A DNA stretch of 64,000 bases from the NCBI GenBank assembly GCA_013407085.1, contig JACCGJ010008235.1, forward strand, positions 62,001 through 126,000. Direction: 5' to 3'. Shown in pieces: positions 12,701 through 22,599 of this stretch. Position 1 is the first letter of the stretch. Every line of letters starts with the position of its first letter. The notes below the pieces were generated by a model. That model saw only the letters and a list, made by a program, of their open reading frames with translations, was not told where the DNA came from and did not search any database. Origin of the DNA: Atriophallophorus winterbourni (Eukaryota; Platyhelminthes; Trematoda; Plagiorchiida; Microphallidae). The position numbers and the translations under genes were made by a program.

Positions 12701-14603
12701 ATTGTCCAAATTCGATTTGAATATATCCAAGTTGGGTGAATGTGCAACATTACAGGGTAGGGCGTTACAGGTAAAGCATACACGTACAGAATAAAAATAC
12801 CTTCGATAGTTTAGTCTCGAGTTGGGAATAAGTACTGTATAGTAGTGAATCCGGCTGTTTCTGGGTGGTATTCGTGTGAATAGTTGATTTAGGGGATGGT
12901 TGGCGGTATGCAGTATATTGAACATAAGTATCAAATCACCTCTAAGACGGCGGTAGCGAGAGTCGAATAGATTGAGACTTGCAATACGATCTCGTATTGT
13001 TTGTGCTTCAAACCGCGTACGAGCTTGGTGGTCCGATGATATATTCTCTGCAAGAGGCTGATGTCCTTCTGTAGCCGGGCTGACCAAGCCTGAACCGCAT
13101 ACTCCATAGTTGGCCTCAAGTACGTAATAATTATTCGATGAACGGTTTGCTTCCTGAAACTTCCGAACACGCGTTTCAGCAGAAGCAGAACTCGTGACGT
13201 CTTTTCATAGACAGCTGTGGCGTTATGTGACGGTTTCAACGTGCTGTTCACCCACACACCCAAGTCCTTCTCTTTGTCAGTGCATTCAAGAATATGGGAA
13301 CCAAGTGGCTTATCGCCATTCTACGTTTGTGAAAATCGAATTTTGGGATTGATGCGGGTGAAGGTCCCCTCTAACAAGTAACATACAAGAATAGTTAATT
13401 TCTCCCTAAAACGCCATGTTTTGCTTAGCAATACAGCCTAAAAACTGTCATATCGTCATACGGCGATGGACATGCTCAATGCCTTGTATCAACTAACGCA
13501 ACATTATGCCAAGGTTCCAGCTAAACATCAGCGTATTCCCGAAATTAATTTTCTAAATTTTATCTTCCAATAGCTGAATTGTTGTGGAGTCGACAGTGAA
13601 AATGAATTTACCAACATGTCAACTACCGATTTATATGGTGGCATCACGTTTTCCAGTGAGTACTTATCTTTCGTATATTAAAATAAGCCTTTTTGAATAC
13701 GTCAATCAATATGCAGTGTTTGCTTACATAAATTTGCGAAATTAAATGGGCAAACGTTAATAATGTTTAAATATGTGAACATCAAGTTAGAATCGCACAC
13801 TTAGAAGGAATGATATTTAAACTTGCCGGCGGATATTAAGCGAATATATATGTGTTTCATTTTGTGATTTCGTCAGACGATTGAACAATTAACGTCTAAT
13901 CTCAATTTCCAATGAATATATTTATTCAACTTCGGTCGACATCGACCGAAGGAGGCCAACAACAAGAAATAAAAGTAAATTAATTATTCCCTCTATGGCC
14001 AAAGAATACATTTTCATTCTGAACACGTATTTAGTAGTAAAAGGCATGCGAATATACAAACCCGTTCTAAAAACGTTGAAAATTATTTGTAGTAATTTCA
14101 GCTTTGAAACTGTGTAATATACCTTTCGTATTTGTAACAAAATCGTCACCGAAAGATTTAACCTCCGCCTCAATGGGCGGCGATCATTCTAAGTTTTCCA
14201 AACCCAGATGCATTTTGTCTCGCAAATCCTCTCATTTTCAACATCTGCTTTCACGCTTCTTCTTTTTTGTTGTTCTAGAGGTTCAGATTCCAATTCCCTG
14301 TTGCAAAATGAGCGTGGGGTACACTTTAATGACCCCACTTGCCCCGAAACGCCAACGGAGCTAAATAGTTACAAGTCGCAACCATGTAGAAAACCACTCC
14401 ACGAGACTGTGATGCGATACATGGATTATGCAGGATATGGGTTGATTGGTTTATTCGTAGTTCTCGTAAGTTACAAAAAATGAATTATCATTTTACTATT
14501 ATTATTATTATTATGAAAATTATATAACCTTATTAATTTTTAATTATTCCAGATGGTTCTCATGGTGTTTACGCTGTTGACCATCTATGTAGACGTTGTC
14601 TAA
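757..14603 (+). CDS. Tetraspanin A, eight coding exons, frameshift in exon 7
   Basis: Four-pass membrane protein of the tetraspanin family, which organises membrane microdomains; in flukes many sit in the tegument. Exons: 757-813, 1548-1713, 3058-3161, 4415-4489, 6060-6164, 13574-13655, 14279-14465, 14553-14603. Exons 1-2 give TM1 (from RIVLIAINTV) and the small loop; exon 3 gives TM2 ending GYLGACCNIK; exon 4 gives TM3 (YAAIVGILDLAALICVIAYF); exons 5-7 give the large loop with CCG (exon 6, LNCCG), PCCK and two later cysteines (TCPE, QPC), six in all; exons 7-8 give TM4. Exon 6 has an NMS glycosylation sequon. All joins keep phase except inside exon 7, which is 187 nt where gene C has 188: just after PCCK the frame moves, and uninterrupted reading stops at 14362-14364, giving about 224 residues without TM4. 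The exon 2 donor is GC, not GT. Either a recent pseudogene or a base-call error; family assignment is firm, functionality is not. Confidence 0.82.
1083..1265 (+). repeat. RTE-like LINE fragment (reverse transcriptase C-terminal part)
   Basis: This stretch in intron 1 of tetraspanin A aligns by eye with 16425-16545: both contain an 'aatgctttact-acggcagt' segment followed by codons for a tryptophan-threonine block and a cDNA-like end 'atatcgtg'. It is a short, decayed piece with no open frame. Confidence 0.6.
1708..1722 (+). other. Non-canonical GC splice donor after exon 2 of tetraspanin A
   Basis: The exon must end at 1713 (phase 1) to join exon 3 with the same phase and the same 166-nt length as exon 2 of tetraspanin B. 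The intron then begins GCATGT. GC-AG introns are a known minor class. At the homologous position tetraspanin B has a normal GTGAGA. Confidence 0.65.
1714..3057 (+). other. Intron 2 of tetraspanin A, no element recognised
   Basis: About 1.3 kb of AT-rich sequence. Short open frames here lack any family resemblance and are treated as chance. Confidence 0.5.
3806..3890 (-). mobile_element. Penelope-like element fragment, GIY-YIG endonuclease start
   Basis: On the minus strand the translation contains CGVYFVGQTRRRLSSRLHEH, matching the start of a GIY-YIG endonuclease as found at the C-terminus of PLEs (compare GVYIGQTSRELSTRISEH in the copy at 9.5 kb). It is cut by a stop at the left end. A further 80-codon minus-strand frame at 3438-3680 follows but was not recognised. 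Confidence 0.55.
4640..4790 (+). repeat. Family alpha short repeat, decayed copy
   Basis: The sequence 'cgcatggaaatgaggatt' and the following 'cacatgttttcgatcaag' and 'ggtcaccccaacc' blocks match, in order, the alpha unit at 39.5-39.9 kb. The hammerhead-like core is not preserved. It lies in intron 4 of tetraspanin A. Confidence 0.4.
6545..6880 (-). repeat. Family alpha tandem repeat (two units, ~214 bp) with hammerhead-like cores
   Basis: The block 'gcatttccgt' recurs at 6557 and 6771, a 214-base period, each followed by the same hairpin core on the minus strand. The right unit reads CTGATGA (6818-6824 complement), stem GTGC, loop AAACA, stem GCAC, then GAAA (6801-6804 complement). The left unit has the same stem (loop GAACA), but three extra bases within the core (CTGATGATGA). 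A two-unit tandem array with one hammerhead per unit is the known layout of animal retrozymes. Pairing of stem I is weak, so present-day activity is doubtful. It sits in intron 5 of tetraspanin A. Confidence 0.6.
6801..6824 (-). ncRNA. Hammerhead-like ribozyme core, family alpha
   Basis: Core CTGATGA followed by a perfect four-pair stem II (GTGC/GCAC, loop AAACA) and GAAA, with the usual G-C first pair of stem II. Downstream is AACGTTCGTT, a possible very short stem III, but the base at the expected cleavage position is G, which is unfavourable. Likely a decayed ribozyme. Confidence 0.5.
6930..7530 (-). mobile_element. CR1-like LINE fragment (RT C-terminal half), heavily decayed
   Basis: Read on the plus strand, this segment tracks the complement of the CR1-like element at about 26.4-27.1 kb block by block: 'gtcaggatgaggtcg', 'cactgctcaa', a 'gggtgtatgtatgt' block, and 'cagcttgttttgaattgga'. 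No open frame of use remains. Confidence 0.55.
7531..8399. other. Intron 5 of tetraspanin A, nothing recognised
   Basis: AT-rich sequence between two LINE fragments. No exon, RNA gene or named repeat could be supported. Confidence 0.4.
8400..8865 (+). mobile_element. RTE-like LINE 3' fragment (C-terminus and 3' tail)
   Basis: A 5'-truncated copy. The frame 8442-8804 encodes the same C-terminus as the element at 14.9-17.1 kb, including MKNGRIPKYLLYGELQLGSR and GRPHLRYEDVCK, and ends in a zinc-finger-like YRCKRCGRYCSSRIGLFSH. It is followed by the shared 3' tail with the hairpin GGTCGA-CA-TCGACC. The frame begins inside the coding region, as expected for a dead-on-arrival LINE insertion. Confidence 0.8.
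9114..10195 (+). mobile_element. Penelope-like element, 3' half with GIY-YIG endonuclease
   Basis: From 9114 the translation gives TIYRKPVDTDAVLRYLSAHP, the conserved end of PLE reverse transcriptases. After a frameshift, 9338-9895 encodes VSIPYVKEASKGISRIL, then CVYKINCKGCSGVYIGQTSR and an endonuclease domain to NEVDGADISTIW. The CxxC-linked GIY-YIG domain is diagnostic of PLEs, which use it for target-primed integration. The 3' untranslated part (9896-10195) carries a hammerhead-like motif. The 5' half is missing and the frame is broken, so the copy is inactive. A second copy of the 3' end lies at 56780-57241 on the other strand. Confidence 0.85.
10134..10176 (+). ncRNA. Hammerhead-like motif in PLE 3' region, family gamma
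   Basis: Stem I TTGGT (10134-10138) pairs perfectly with ACCAA (10172-10176). Between them are CTCACGA, a five-pair stem II (GCTTC/GAAGC) and GAAA, followed by palindromic ACGT. The core has C where G is needed (CTGACGA) and one extra base before stem II, so this copy should not cleave. Hammerheads in PLEs are established; this assignment is by pattern. Confidence 0.6.
10196..11339. other. Intron 5 of tetraspanin A, nothing recognised
   Basis: About 1.1 kb without a supported exon or repeat. A local 'aaagtaaagtattgtaaagt' simple duplication is present near 10550. Confidence 0.4.
11340..11620 (-). mobile_element. RTE-like LINE 3' fragment, minus strand
   Basis: The complement of 11450-11620 matches the C-terminal codons of the RTE-like element ('gctgtggagaagcagatac' region, 'tgcagaacgcagatcacgcc'), and 11350-11400 is the complement of its 3' tail with the GTCGAC/ATCGACC hairpin region changed by mutations. 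Short and decayed. Confidence 0.65.
12035..12330. repeat. Inverted pair of family beta repeats
   Basis: The left arm (12035-12175) is a beta unit on the minus strand, the right arm (12185-12330) a beta unit on the plus strand. The arms share 'cagtgagccttg', 'gaaaa' and 'aaatttata' blocks in inverted order, so the RNA would fold back on itself. Each arm carries the core: CTGATGA at the complement of 12076-12082 and at 12290-12296, with the GGC-AAACA-GCC hairpin (AAAACA loop region on the right) and GAA next to it. Confidence 0.55.
12467..13340 (-). mobile_element. CR1-like LINE 3' fragment
   Basis: Minus-strand frames 12931-13263 and 12653-13087 encode the C-terminal half of a CR1-type ORF2: LLLLKRVFGSFRKQ, RPTMEYAVQAWSARLQKDIS, YHRTTKLVRGL, then SRLNYRRYFYSVRVCFTCNA, the same order as in the element at 26.3 kb. 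The two frames overlap, showing a frameshift near 13010. The 3' end is marked by a run of (ATTGA)n at 12467-12491, typical of CR1 tails. 5' truncated. Lies in intron 5 of tetraspanin A. Confidence 0.8.
13930..13967 (+). repeat. Solo 3' tail of RTE-like LINE
   Basis: 'cggtcgacatcgaccgaagg' plus 'aggccaacaa' is the extreme 3' tail of the RTE-like family, with the perfect GGTCGA/TCGACC hairpin. No coding sequence precedes it, so this is an extremely truncated insertion or a recombination remnant. In intron 6 of tetraspanin A. Confidence 0.6.
14279..14465 (+). other. Frameshifted exon 7 of tetraspanin A
   Basis: The exon begins after TTCTAG and, joined to phase 1 of exon 6, reads KVQIPIPCCK. The rest of the homologous exon (DPTCPE, SQPC, YMDYAGYGLIGLFVVL) is in the next frame. 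The length, 187 nt, is one short of gene C's 188. The later frame runs in phase 0 into exon 8, which matches the gene C layout, so a single missing base near 14310-14325 explains everything. Confidence 0.75.
14498..14515 (+). repeat. (ATT)n microsatellite in intron 7 of tetraspanin A
   Basis: Five to six ATT units directly after the exon 7 donor region. Confidence 0.8.
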
Positions 14604-14879
14604 TTGTGGACGTTACCGCGCGTAGCATGAAGGGTTATTTCTAATTCAAGCAGCGATTTCCAAATTGATATTGCTCTTGTTGCATTTTATTCAATTTACT
14701 GGCTGAATATTAATACGAGCCCTAATGTTCGCACCATTTTTGCTGAAATATATTCTTATCAATAGTTTTTATTTGAGTCATTTTGATTTTAAAATAATAT
14801 TTAGGGTTCGGATTAACATTTCACACGAAGTAATAATTTGGACACTATTATTGCCCAATCCTATTAAAAAGACACGTAA

Positions 14880-17070
14880 CCAAGGTTGTTAGAGCCTAAG
14901 CGGTTTTGGGGATGAGCTCCCAATTCAGAGAATGCACTAATATCGTGAGTCTCCTATAGCCACTAACAATCAAGTCTAACTTAGGGCCTGCAGCGTGGTA
15001 CTGTGTGAACTGAGCTAAACTGAACTGCTTCTACTGACAGGAGATTGGGCACAGACGTCTTGTTGGCGGGTTAATACAATTATGCTTCTGGCAGCTGGAG
15101 TTCGTAAGTTCGTGAAAGCTCTCCAACTAAGTGAAGGAAACAACTCAACTCAAACCTCCACTGCCTTATGGTTACATCGAATTAAGAAAAGACTTCAGGT
15201 GACAACCTCAAGGAAAGATCCAGCGCCGGAGTCCCGTTAGGCGCGTTGACATTGTTGCCACAGTTGACTTGGAGTGAAAGTTCTTGCTGCATGACAAAAA
15301 CAACTTCCCCAAATTCAATTACCCTGTGGTACATCTGGTCGCACTAATGGTTTTTTGTGTTTCCTGACGACTTCTCGAACATCAAGAACGTTAGAAAATC
15401 AGCTGTTTTTATCAATGAGCCAAGAAAGGCTGGAATTTGATGTGGCTGTTCTGAAAGAAAATCTTATACTAACTGAAATAAATTACGCAGTTTTTGTAAG
15501 AATAGGACTTGGATTGGTTTCGACACTATGGAGTTAGTTGCCCATGCGACAACTTTTACTAAAGTAACATAACCTAGAAGCAGTACTAATAACATTACGT
15601 TGATCAAAGTTTACGCACTGACGCTATAATCGACGCCTGCTGAAAAAGACACGATTTATCACAACCTCACAACAGTCCTCAAAAACGTGCCTCTAATATA
15701 GCGAATGATTTCAATGCCACAGTTAATGCAGATTACGATCCTTTACAAAACTGTTTCGAAATGTTTGGAGTAGGTAAAATTTCGGCGAGGCATTGGCATT
15801 AGATTGATTTTATTCTCAGTAAGCACTCAGGCATGGAGGGCTCAGTCCATTTTAACGGTTTCAGCTCAGAAGCCTTTGAAATTCGCCGAGGCGTCAAGCA
15901 AGGGTGTGTTCTTGCTCCAACGCTGTTCGGCATTTTCTTTGCTCTGCTTCTAAAGCACGCTTTCAGGACGAGAACACAAGGTATTTAACAACGCACGCCA
16001 AGTGATGGCAAGCTTTTTAACCTAAACCGGTTGAGAGCACAAACCAAGGCACGAAATGTACTAATCCGTGACCTGCTGTTTGCCGAAGATGCAGCCTTTA
16101 TTGCTCACTCCCAATAGCACCTTCAGTCTCTAATGGACTGTTTTTCGTCGGCATGCAAAGACTTTGGTCCAACAATCAGCATGAGCAAGACCAAAGTCTT
16201 TGTCCAAGGGACTGTATCGCCTTATATCATAACTGATGGAAACTGTCAGCTTGAATCCGTACATCAGTTCACATACCTTGGTTCAACCATTGCGGATAAC
16301 CTCTTGCTAGACACGGAGATTGATAAGCGGATTGGCAGAGCAGCTGTCATTCCGTCCCGTTTGAACTCTCGTGTTTGGGTAACCGCAAGCTGACTGTAAA
16401 GACGAAGATGATGGTGTACAGCGCCTGCGTACTAAATGCTTTACTGTACGGCAGTGAAACCTGGACCACCTACGCAAGACACGAACGGGAGCTAAATGCT
16501 TTCCATCTACGAAGCATCCGTCGTATCTTGAACATATCGTGGATGGACAGATTGACTAATGCTGAAGTGCTTTTAATAGCTGGTCTACAGAGCATGTTCA
16601 TTCTATTGCGACAGCGCCGCCTGCGCTGGCTTGGTTATGTGTATAGAATGAAAAATGGTCGTATTCCGAAAGATCTACTCTATGGTGAGTTGCAACTAGG
16701 AAGTCGACCATTGGGCAGACCGCACTTGCGGTACAAAGACGTTTGCAAAAGAGATATGAAAGCTCTTGGCATTGATTCGGCGAGTTGAGAAGAACTTGTT
16801 CTTGACCGCTTACATTGGTGGCACTGTGTGAAGCGTCGTCTGCATGCTGGGGAGGAGCAGATACAGCTCTTGGCGGCTGAATGCAGATCACGATGCCGAC
16901 GTGCTACTGACGCAATACAACCGAGTTCTGACTATCGTTGCCAGCGCTGCGGGAGAGATTGTTCCTCCCGAATCGGACTGTTTTGTCACTCAAAAAACTG
17001 CAAAACCTGAACATTCACGCGTTTGCGATGTACATCCATGGTCGACATCGACCGAAGGAGGCCAACAAGC
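14880..17070 (+). mobile_element. RTE-like LINE with endonuclease and reverse transcriptase, internally deleted
   Basis: 14880-15340 resembles a leader without long frames. 15340-15780 holds decayed endonuclease motifs (RLEFDVAVLKE; KVYALTL; NDFNATVNADYDP). The RT follows almost at once: GVKQGCVLAPTLFGIFFALL at about 15890, then LLFAEDAAF where FADD is expected, so a catalytic aspartate is changed. 16133-16788 continues with QFTYLGSTIADN, RRLRWLGYVYRMKNGRIPKD, and 16828-17010 ends in YRCQRCGRDCSSRIGLFCH, a zinc-finger-like C-terminus. Several stops and frameshifts, and the early RT motifs are missing, so it is dead. The 3' tail carries the GGTCGA/TCGACC hairpin (17040-17060). I place it in the RTE-like group by motifs; the exact clade is not certain. 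Confidence 0.82.
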
Positions 17071-17219
17071 ACGCTTATATGAGATGAGTACTCTTATAAC
17101 GATTATATGAAAGCAAAACTACGGCACTGATTATTCCCTTTTTTCTACAAAACTGAAGTTTCACTAAAATAGATTTCCCTACACATAATTCTTTGTTGAG
17201 CCAAAGAGAGAGTTTACTC

Positions 17220-18160
17220 GAAAGTGGCTTTGCGTTCTGAACGTGACTTCTCAGCTGAGGTTAGCAAAGCAACTCTGCCCAAATCAGCTCATAAAATCTG
17301 AAACTCGTTGATTGCTGCGTACGCTATTTACTTATGGTTTGAAGAAACCTCAAACAAGTGACCGTTCGAAGCCAAAGCTCCTGTGATAAATACTCTCTTG
17401 GACGAGAAACGGTTGAATGGTCAAGTGAATGAAAGCAGGTGAAAACTTACTACTTCTAATTGCAGCTAGAAATAATGTATAGCACAGTGCTAGGAGATGT
17501 AAAACGACTATTAGACAGAAATTAGATCCATTTTTACAGATGAGGCTACCAGAATTAGCTTAGAGAGTTTACTTCAAATTTCAATATGTCCTAAAATAGA
17601 GTAGATCAAATGTTGACATTATGTTTACCATGAGACTGTCGGAAACTTTATACCATTATATGCCTATTTTATTGATTTAAAGAAGGTATTCGTCACCAGG
17701 GATAGCATTTTGATTATTTTTGATTTTATAGTCAAGCCCCCAAGACTGCCTAAAATCGTTATTTGATTTCACTTTGGCATAAACAGTTCAGTCCAAATGA
17801 ACGTTCGCAATTCAGAAACCTTTGAAATTTGCCGAAGCACCGAACAATGATGTGTCCTTGATCTCTTGCTTTTCAGTATTTTTTTGCTTGCTGCCGAAGC
17901 ACGTATTTAGGATGACATCAGGCGTAATATATAGTGTTACTCACTCGCAAGAACGCCTTCAGTTGGTAATCTACAACCGACTATCAAACTAAAACTAGTT
18001 TCGGTATGAAAACTGCGAATATTGCTTGATGAATAGCGGTAATACAGCCGCCGCAGAAACCTGACCCGGAAATCTACATAAAAACGACCCTACATTTATA
18101 ATCTCGGAGCACGGAAACTAATGGAACATCAAAACAGGAGTGGCTGGATATGCTGGTTCC
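17220..18160 (+). mobile_element. Second RTE-like LINE body, heavily decayed
   Basis: Broken translation gives LYAYFIDLKKVF at about 17655 (the conserved FIDLKKAFD region) and FEICRSTEQ-CVLDLLLFSIF at about 17830, parallel to FEIRRGVKQGCVLAPTLFGIF in the neighbour. Upstream, WFEETSN and INTLLDEKRL fit the linker before RT. It follows the tail of the first element directly, and its RT region is the part the neighbour has lost. Confidence 0.6.
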
Positions 18161-18359
18161 AGATAAAACTTGAAAAAATATGTAGAAATAATCAATATTG
18201 ATAAACAACATTGTGAAGAACAATTGATCCTAAAATGACGCAAGAATTAGAAAACGTCACCACAATAACGACCGGAAAAAACCATAGGACGTGACTCGAA
18301 AATAAAAGTTCAGAATATCACCCCCCCCATCAAGGCAATACCAGTGGGGAACTTTGTGT

Positions 18360-19790
18360 CCAGGACCTGTCTAAAAGAACCCCGACTGCGAACGAACAAT
18401 GCCTCCAAATACAAGGTCTCAAATTCAATTTAAAAGACAATGATCACACTCAATTCGTGGGTAATTTGGAGTCCAAATCAAAATCTCATAACTTTTCATA
18501 AGACGTGCTTGAATAATTCCGACAAAAATTGCTCTTTCACTCATTAGGAATATAGAACATACCTCACTAAAAAAACAAGAAAGGGAAATTTTGAAAAAAA
18601 CTGAAACGAGACCAGAACATCGTTATGCTTTCCATTGACATAAGAAGAATGGCCGTCGTAATAAACAAGGCAGAATATATCAAAAGAGCTTTTAAAATAC
18701 TCCATGACACAACAACATACATAAGAATAAACGAAGTCCTTCCAAAATTGTTTGAAAACAAAATCAACGCGACTTCGAATAAATTTAACTTTATGGAACA
18801 ACTGAAAGAAATGAGCAAACAAGTATGTGTTAGCAAGATTCCACTATACACAGATTATACGGATTACCAAAAGTACAGAAAAAAAGGTCCTAATACGATC
18901 AATAGTACATTTTAGAGGAGATACCATCCTACACGTTATCGAAAGAGCTTCTAGTGACATGTTTAAAACATCGGTCATCTCTGTGGACAATTTCGGTAGA
19001 ACTTTTAAGTTTTGAAGATAAAAAGGATGAACTGATGGTTTCTTTTGACGTATTAGCATTATTCCCCTCCGTCGACAGAACACTCGCATAGCCGACCATA
19101 TCAACTTTACTCAGTGCAAAAAAAGAAACGGAACATAATTAAAATCGATTAGCACACGAGAATTTAATGGAAATGATCGAGCAATATATTTAAACGTACT
19201 TTAAGATGTGTGACAAATACGATTTCCAGCCTAGTTGCTCGAGTCGGTATGTAATCTTTGGAACGAAATGTGGTGACAATAATCCGACGGAAATTATGGA
19301 TTCATTGCGTGGACGACACCTTCATGTTTATGAAAAGGATCGAACTAGATTAATCCCATCGACTGCTCAATCGATCAATCAATCACCGGAATCCAATTTA
19401 CAAAGGTAACTAAAGTTAACGGCTGCTTACCATTCCTGAATGTTGTAGTGAAACGGACAAGCGAAAGAACGTTAGAGACCTGCTTCTAACGGAAAATCAA
19501 TACTCGGATCAAATACTCAACTTTCACAGAAAGCTCCCGAATATTTACAAACGCATGAGAATAAGAGCGGCAACCCATTGAGAACAAAACAGTTAATGAA
19601 TTATACAGAATGTAGGTAGTGGTAGTGCATTGCTTCATCTTAATCTCTTTTGTCTTAGCTCAGGTTTGATCAGTTGAATGCAATTTATACATGAACTCTG
19701 TCTGTACTGACGCTTTTGCTCGAATGGAGCTGCTGAACGAGAGGCGAAACGCTACCAATAAACTTTACTGAACTTTACTTTACTTTATTG
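18360..19790 (+). mobile_element. Penelope-like element, RT part, decayed, endonuclease missing
   Basis: Ordered PLE motifs across broken frames: EQCLQIQGLKFNL (about 18400), INKAEYIKRAFKILHDTTTY (18660), MVSFDVLALFPSVDRT (19035), KVNGCLPFLNVVVKRTSERT (19410). 19640-19790 matches the PLE 3' region seen at 10.0-10.2 kb, including 'gcgaaacgctaccaataaac', but the GIY-YIG domain between is absent. Internal deletion plus stops make it inactive. Confidence 0.72.
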
Positions 19791-20275
19791 AACCTCAGAT
19801 TTCAAAAGTCATAACAAGGGACCTGATAATCAAACCTCCAGATAATTCACGCAATTTCAGGCACGCTGCCGAAAAAGCATGCCACGTTTTCTGGCACAAA
19901 TTATCTACAGTGCGAATGAAATCCTAAAAAACTCGCGATGGAAAGCCCCATGTTGAAGCTCGAATTGCGAGGGGAATTCTCTGACGTGGCATAATGCAAA
20001 ACCCGGGAAAAACAGTCTTGTACACACAGACAGAAGAAATTAGAAAATGACAAAAAGTAATTCAGTTCCTTATTTAACTTCGAAGAATAAATGTATTTCA
20101 AGGTAATTTAAGGTAATTCAATATTCTTAATAAAAAAGCTTAACAATAGACATAAGATGATGAAAATTGAAATGTAAGTGTATAAAACAAGATAAGGAAT
20201 TAGATTAATCAGTATATAAGTGTTCGGTAAACGATTAATTTCATAAAATTCAGATAATTTAGCCATTAAGCCGAT
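19791..20275. other. Intergenic, nothing recognised
   Basis: About 480 bases between a PLE and a CR1 remnant with no feature that could be supported. Confidence 0.4.
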
Positions 20276-22330
20276 TCAAAAACTTCCCGATGTTACCAAG
20301 CCTTTATGGCTACTGCAGTAGTAGTCTATAGTTAAAACGATCAAACGATCGTTGAAGATATCTAGGTTGCATGCGTGTTTTGCTTGCTTTCTATCATTCG
20401 CATGTATCCAATTTTCCGAAGTTATCAGTAAATTAAATGAGCAGGATTTATTCTGTCTAAATCCATACTGTTTTCTCAAAAGCAACTGTTTATTTTCAAA
20501 ATATTTCATTACACCTTCAACAATGATTCGCTCAAGTAATGTGAAAATCACAGGTAACAGAGTACTGAGTTAGTAATTAGCTACAACGGAGAGGCTTCCT
20601 CCTTTATAAATGAGATAAATTATTCCAGGTTTTCGATCGGTAGGAATCACGCCATTTTTCAGTGTTTGTTTGAACAAGTATGCTAGTGGTTTCTATAGCA
20701 AATTCGTACGCTGCTTCATCATGAACGGTAATTTTCGTCGGTTCTGGTAGACTTTCCGGTTTATAGATTAAATAATGCTTGAAAGACTCGTTTCGATGTA
20801 ACATTTAAATCACTCTTGACATTAGTGGTTGAAATGTGTTGATTTGCGATGTATATATCATGTTCTCTCGGGATGAGTACAAATCAATAAAATGTGGCAA
20901 ATGCTTCAACATTTTTGATGCAGTTGTTGTTGTTCCAGCTGACGAGTTAACCACGCATCTCCTGGTTTTAGCATAGATTGATACGATAAAGTATTTTTGG
21001 TTGAGCTACATGCGTGTTATCCGTTCTTGGAAGTACAACTTGTCATGGTGACAAATTTGTTTACTTTGTTCCACAGTAAACGGAATGTTCCGAGGTATCT
21101 GATAATAAGTTTTCCCGATGCTGTCGCCAAGACGTGTTTCGTACCTTTAACCATTTCTTAAGAATTCGGCTTATTAGTACAAATTCGAGGTTTCTGTTTG
21201 GGTTCCAGATGAAAAATCGCTCCGATTGAATTCTTATGATACGCTTCTAGCCATACCCAAAACTCATGTACGTTGTTGTTTTCCAGTTAGCAGTTAATAA
21301 CGTTTGTAAGAGCATCACTCAAATGTAGATCTGTCTAACTGTTTTACAGGCATCATTTGTTCTTACCGCTTTAAATAGATAGTCAAACTGGATGACGACG
21401 TGATCACCTAGTCCCAGTGGACTATCGTAAGCAACGTTATCAAATTCGTGTTTATTTCTTGTCAGAACTAGATTTAGGATTAAAGGTAAATCGGTTTCAC
21501 GTTATCGGTTATTACATGCAATGTGGTTATAAAAAGGAATATCGTCCAACAAATCAGTGAATATCCGCGTTTGAGGGAGCGTTCTCGGTGCTGAGTACTG
21601 CTCTGCATATTCGGTAAATTGAAGTCACCTATAATTGAAAATCCACAAGTGAATCTGCAAGTAGCCATGCAAGATTGCATGTTTTCTGTGCAGACGGTGG
21701 GCGATACACTAGTTCCAAAACACAATTCACGCCATTATCTAATCGGTTTACCCCAGTTTTGTCCAATAACACGATGTCTGGAGCCGTAATCTCACGGCAA
21801 GAAGGTTTTGGCTTTAGTACAAAGCTACTCCATCTCTCGTTTTACGGTCATTGCGAATAAGTGACATTCATAGTATTTCTGATTCAATATTCGTTTGGTG
21901 AGTCTGTAGCCACGTTTCCGTTACGGCGATGATGTCTGGTGAACATTTCTGAAAAACTGCACGCAGTTCACCGATTTTGTTCCCCAGACATTGGGCGTTG
22001 GTGTAGTGGTATTTTATAGCATTTATTCTAAGCCAGAATGGGGTGTTGTTAACACAGATTATTTTTTCAAGAGTTCTTTTTATTTTTCCCTTAACTACCG
22101 TAACGTTTGAGAATAATGTAAATACTTCGGATAGTGGCTGTCTTAGAGCTGGTCCGTTGCATGTAGCGTAATTTGATTTTATTGATTCTATTGACAATGA
22201 TGCTGAACAATATTCGAATGTAATAAACTTATCAAATTGGTAGCGTACGCAAACATAAAAATCATAGCTAAAAAGGCATAAACTTCCTAGTAAGTTCAAA
22301 CGTTTGGAAAGTCGAGTATGTCATTCCTTG
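20276..22330 (-). mobile_element. CR1-like LINE, endonuclease and RT start, decayed
   Basis: Minus-strand order: NAQCLGNKIGELRAVFQK and DIIAVTETWLQTHQ (endonuclease start, within 21868-22299), SIIGDFNLPNMQ (21480-21725), the linker before RT (20604-20804), LERIIVEGVMKYFENKQLLL and RKQYGFRQNKSCSFNLL (RT start, 20276-20551). Reading ends near the first catalytic aspartate; the 3' half is missing, so this copy lost its 3' end by deletion rather than by the usual 5' truncation. Confidence 0.75.
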
Positions 22331-22599
22331 AATAGAAATCAAAAATTAAATCAGCTACTGTAATATCAGGCAGTTATTTGACGCAACTGAATAGCTAAAC
22401 TTATCAAGAATCAACAGTCAAAAATGATTAACCTTACGCAAGGTCACAGTGATACCTAACAAAAGCCATTATATAAATAAGGCTACGCCACACCCTGCTG
22501 AAGGTCCTTATGAATTTATTGACACCGATACGAATACGACGATCATTAATATTCCTAAGAGGGTGATTTTGAGAAACCTACTTGGTCAAGTATTGTGGT

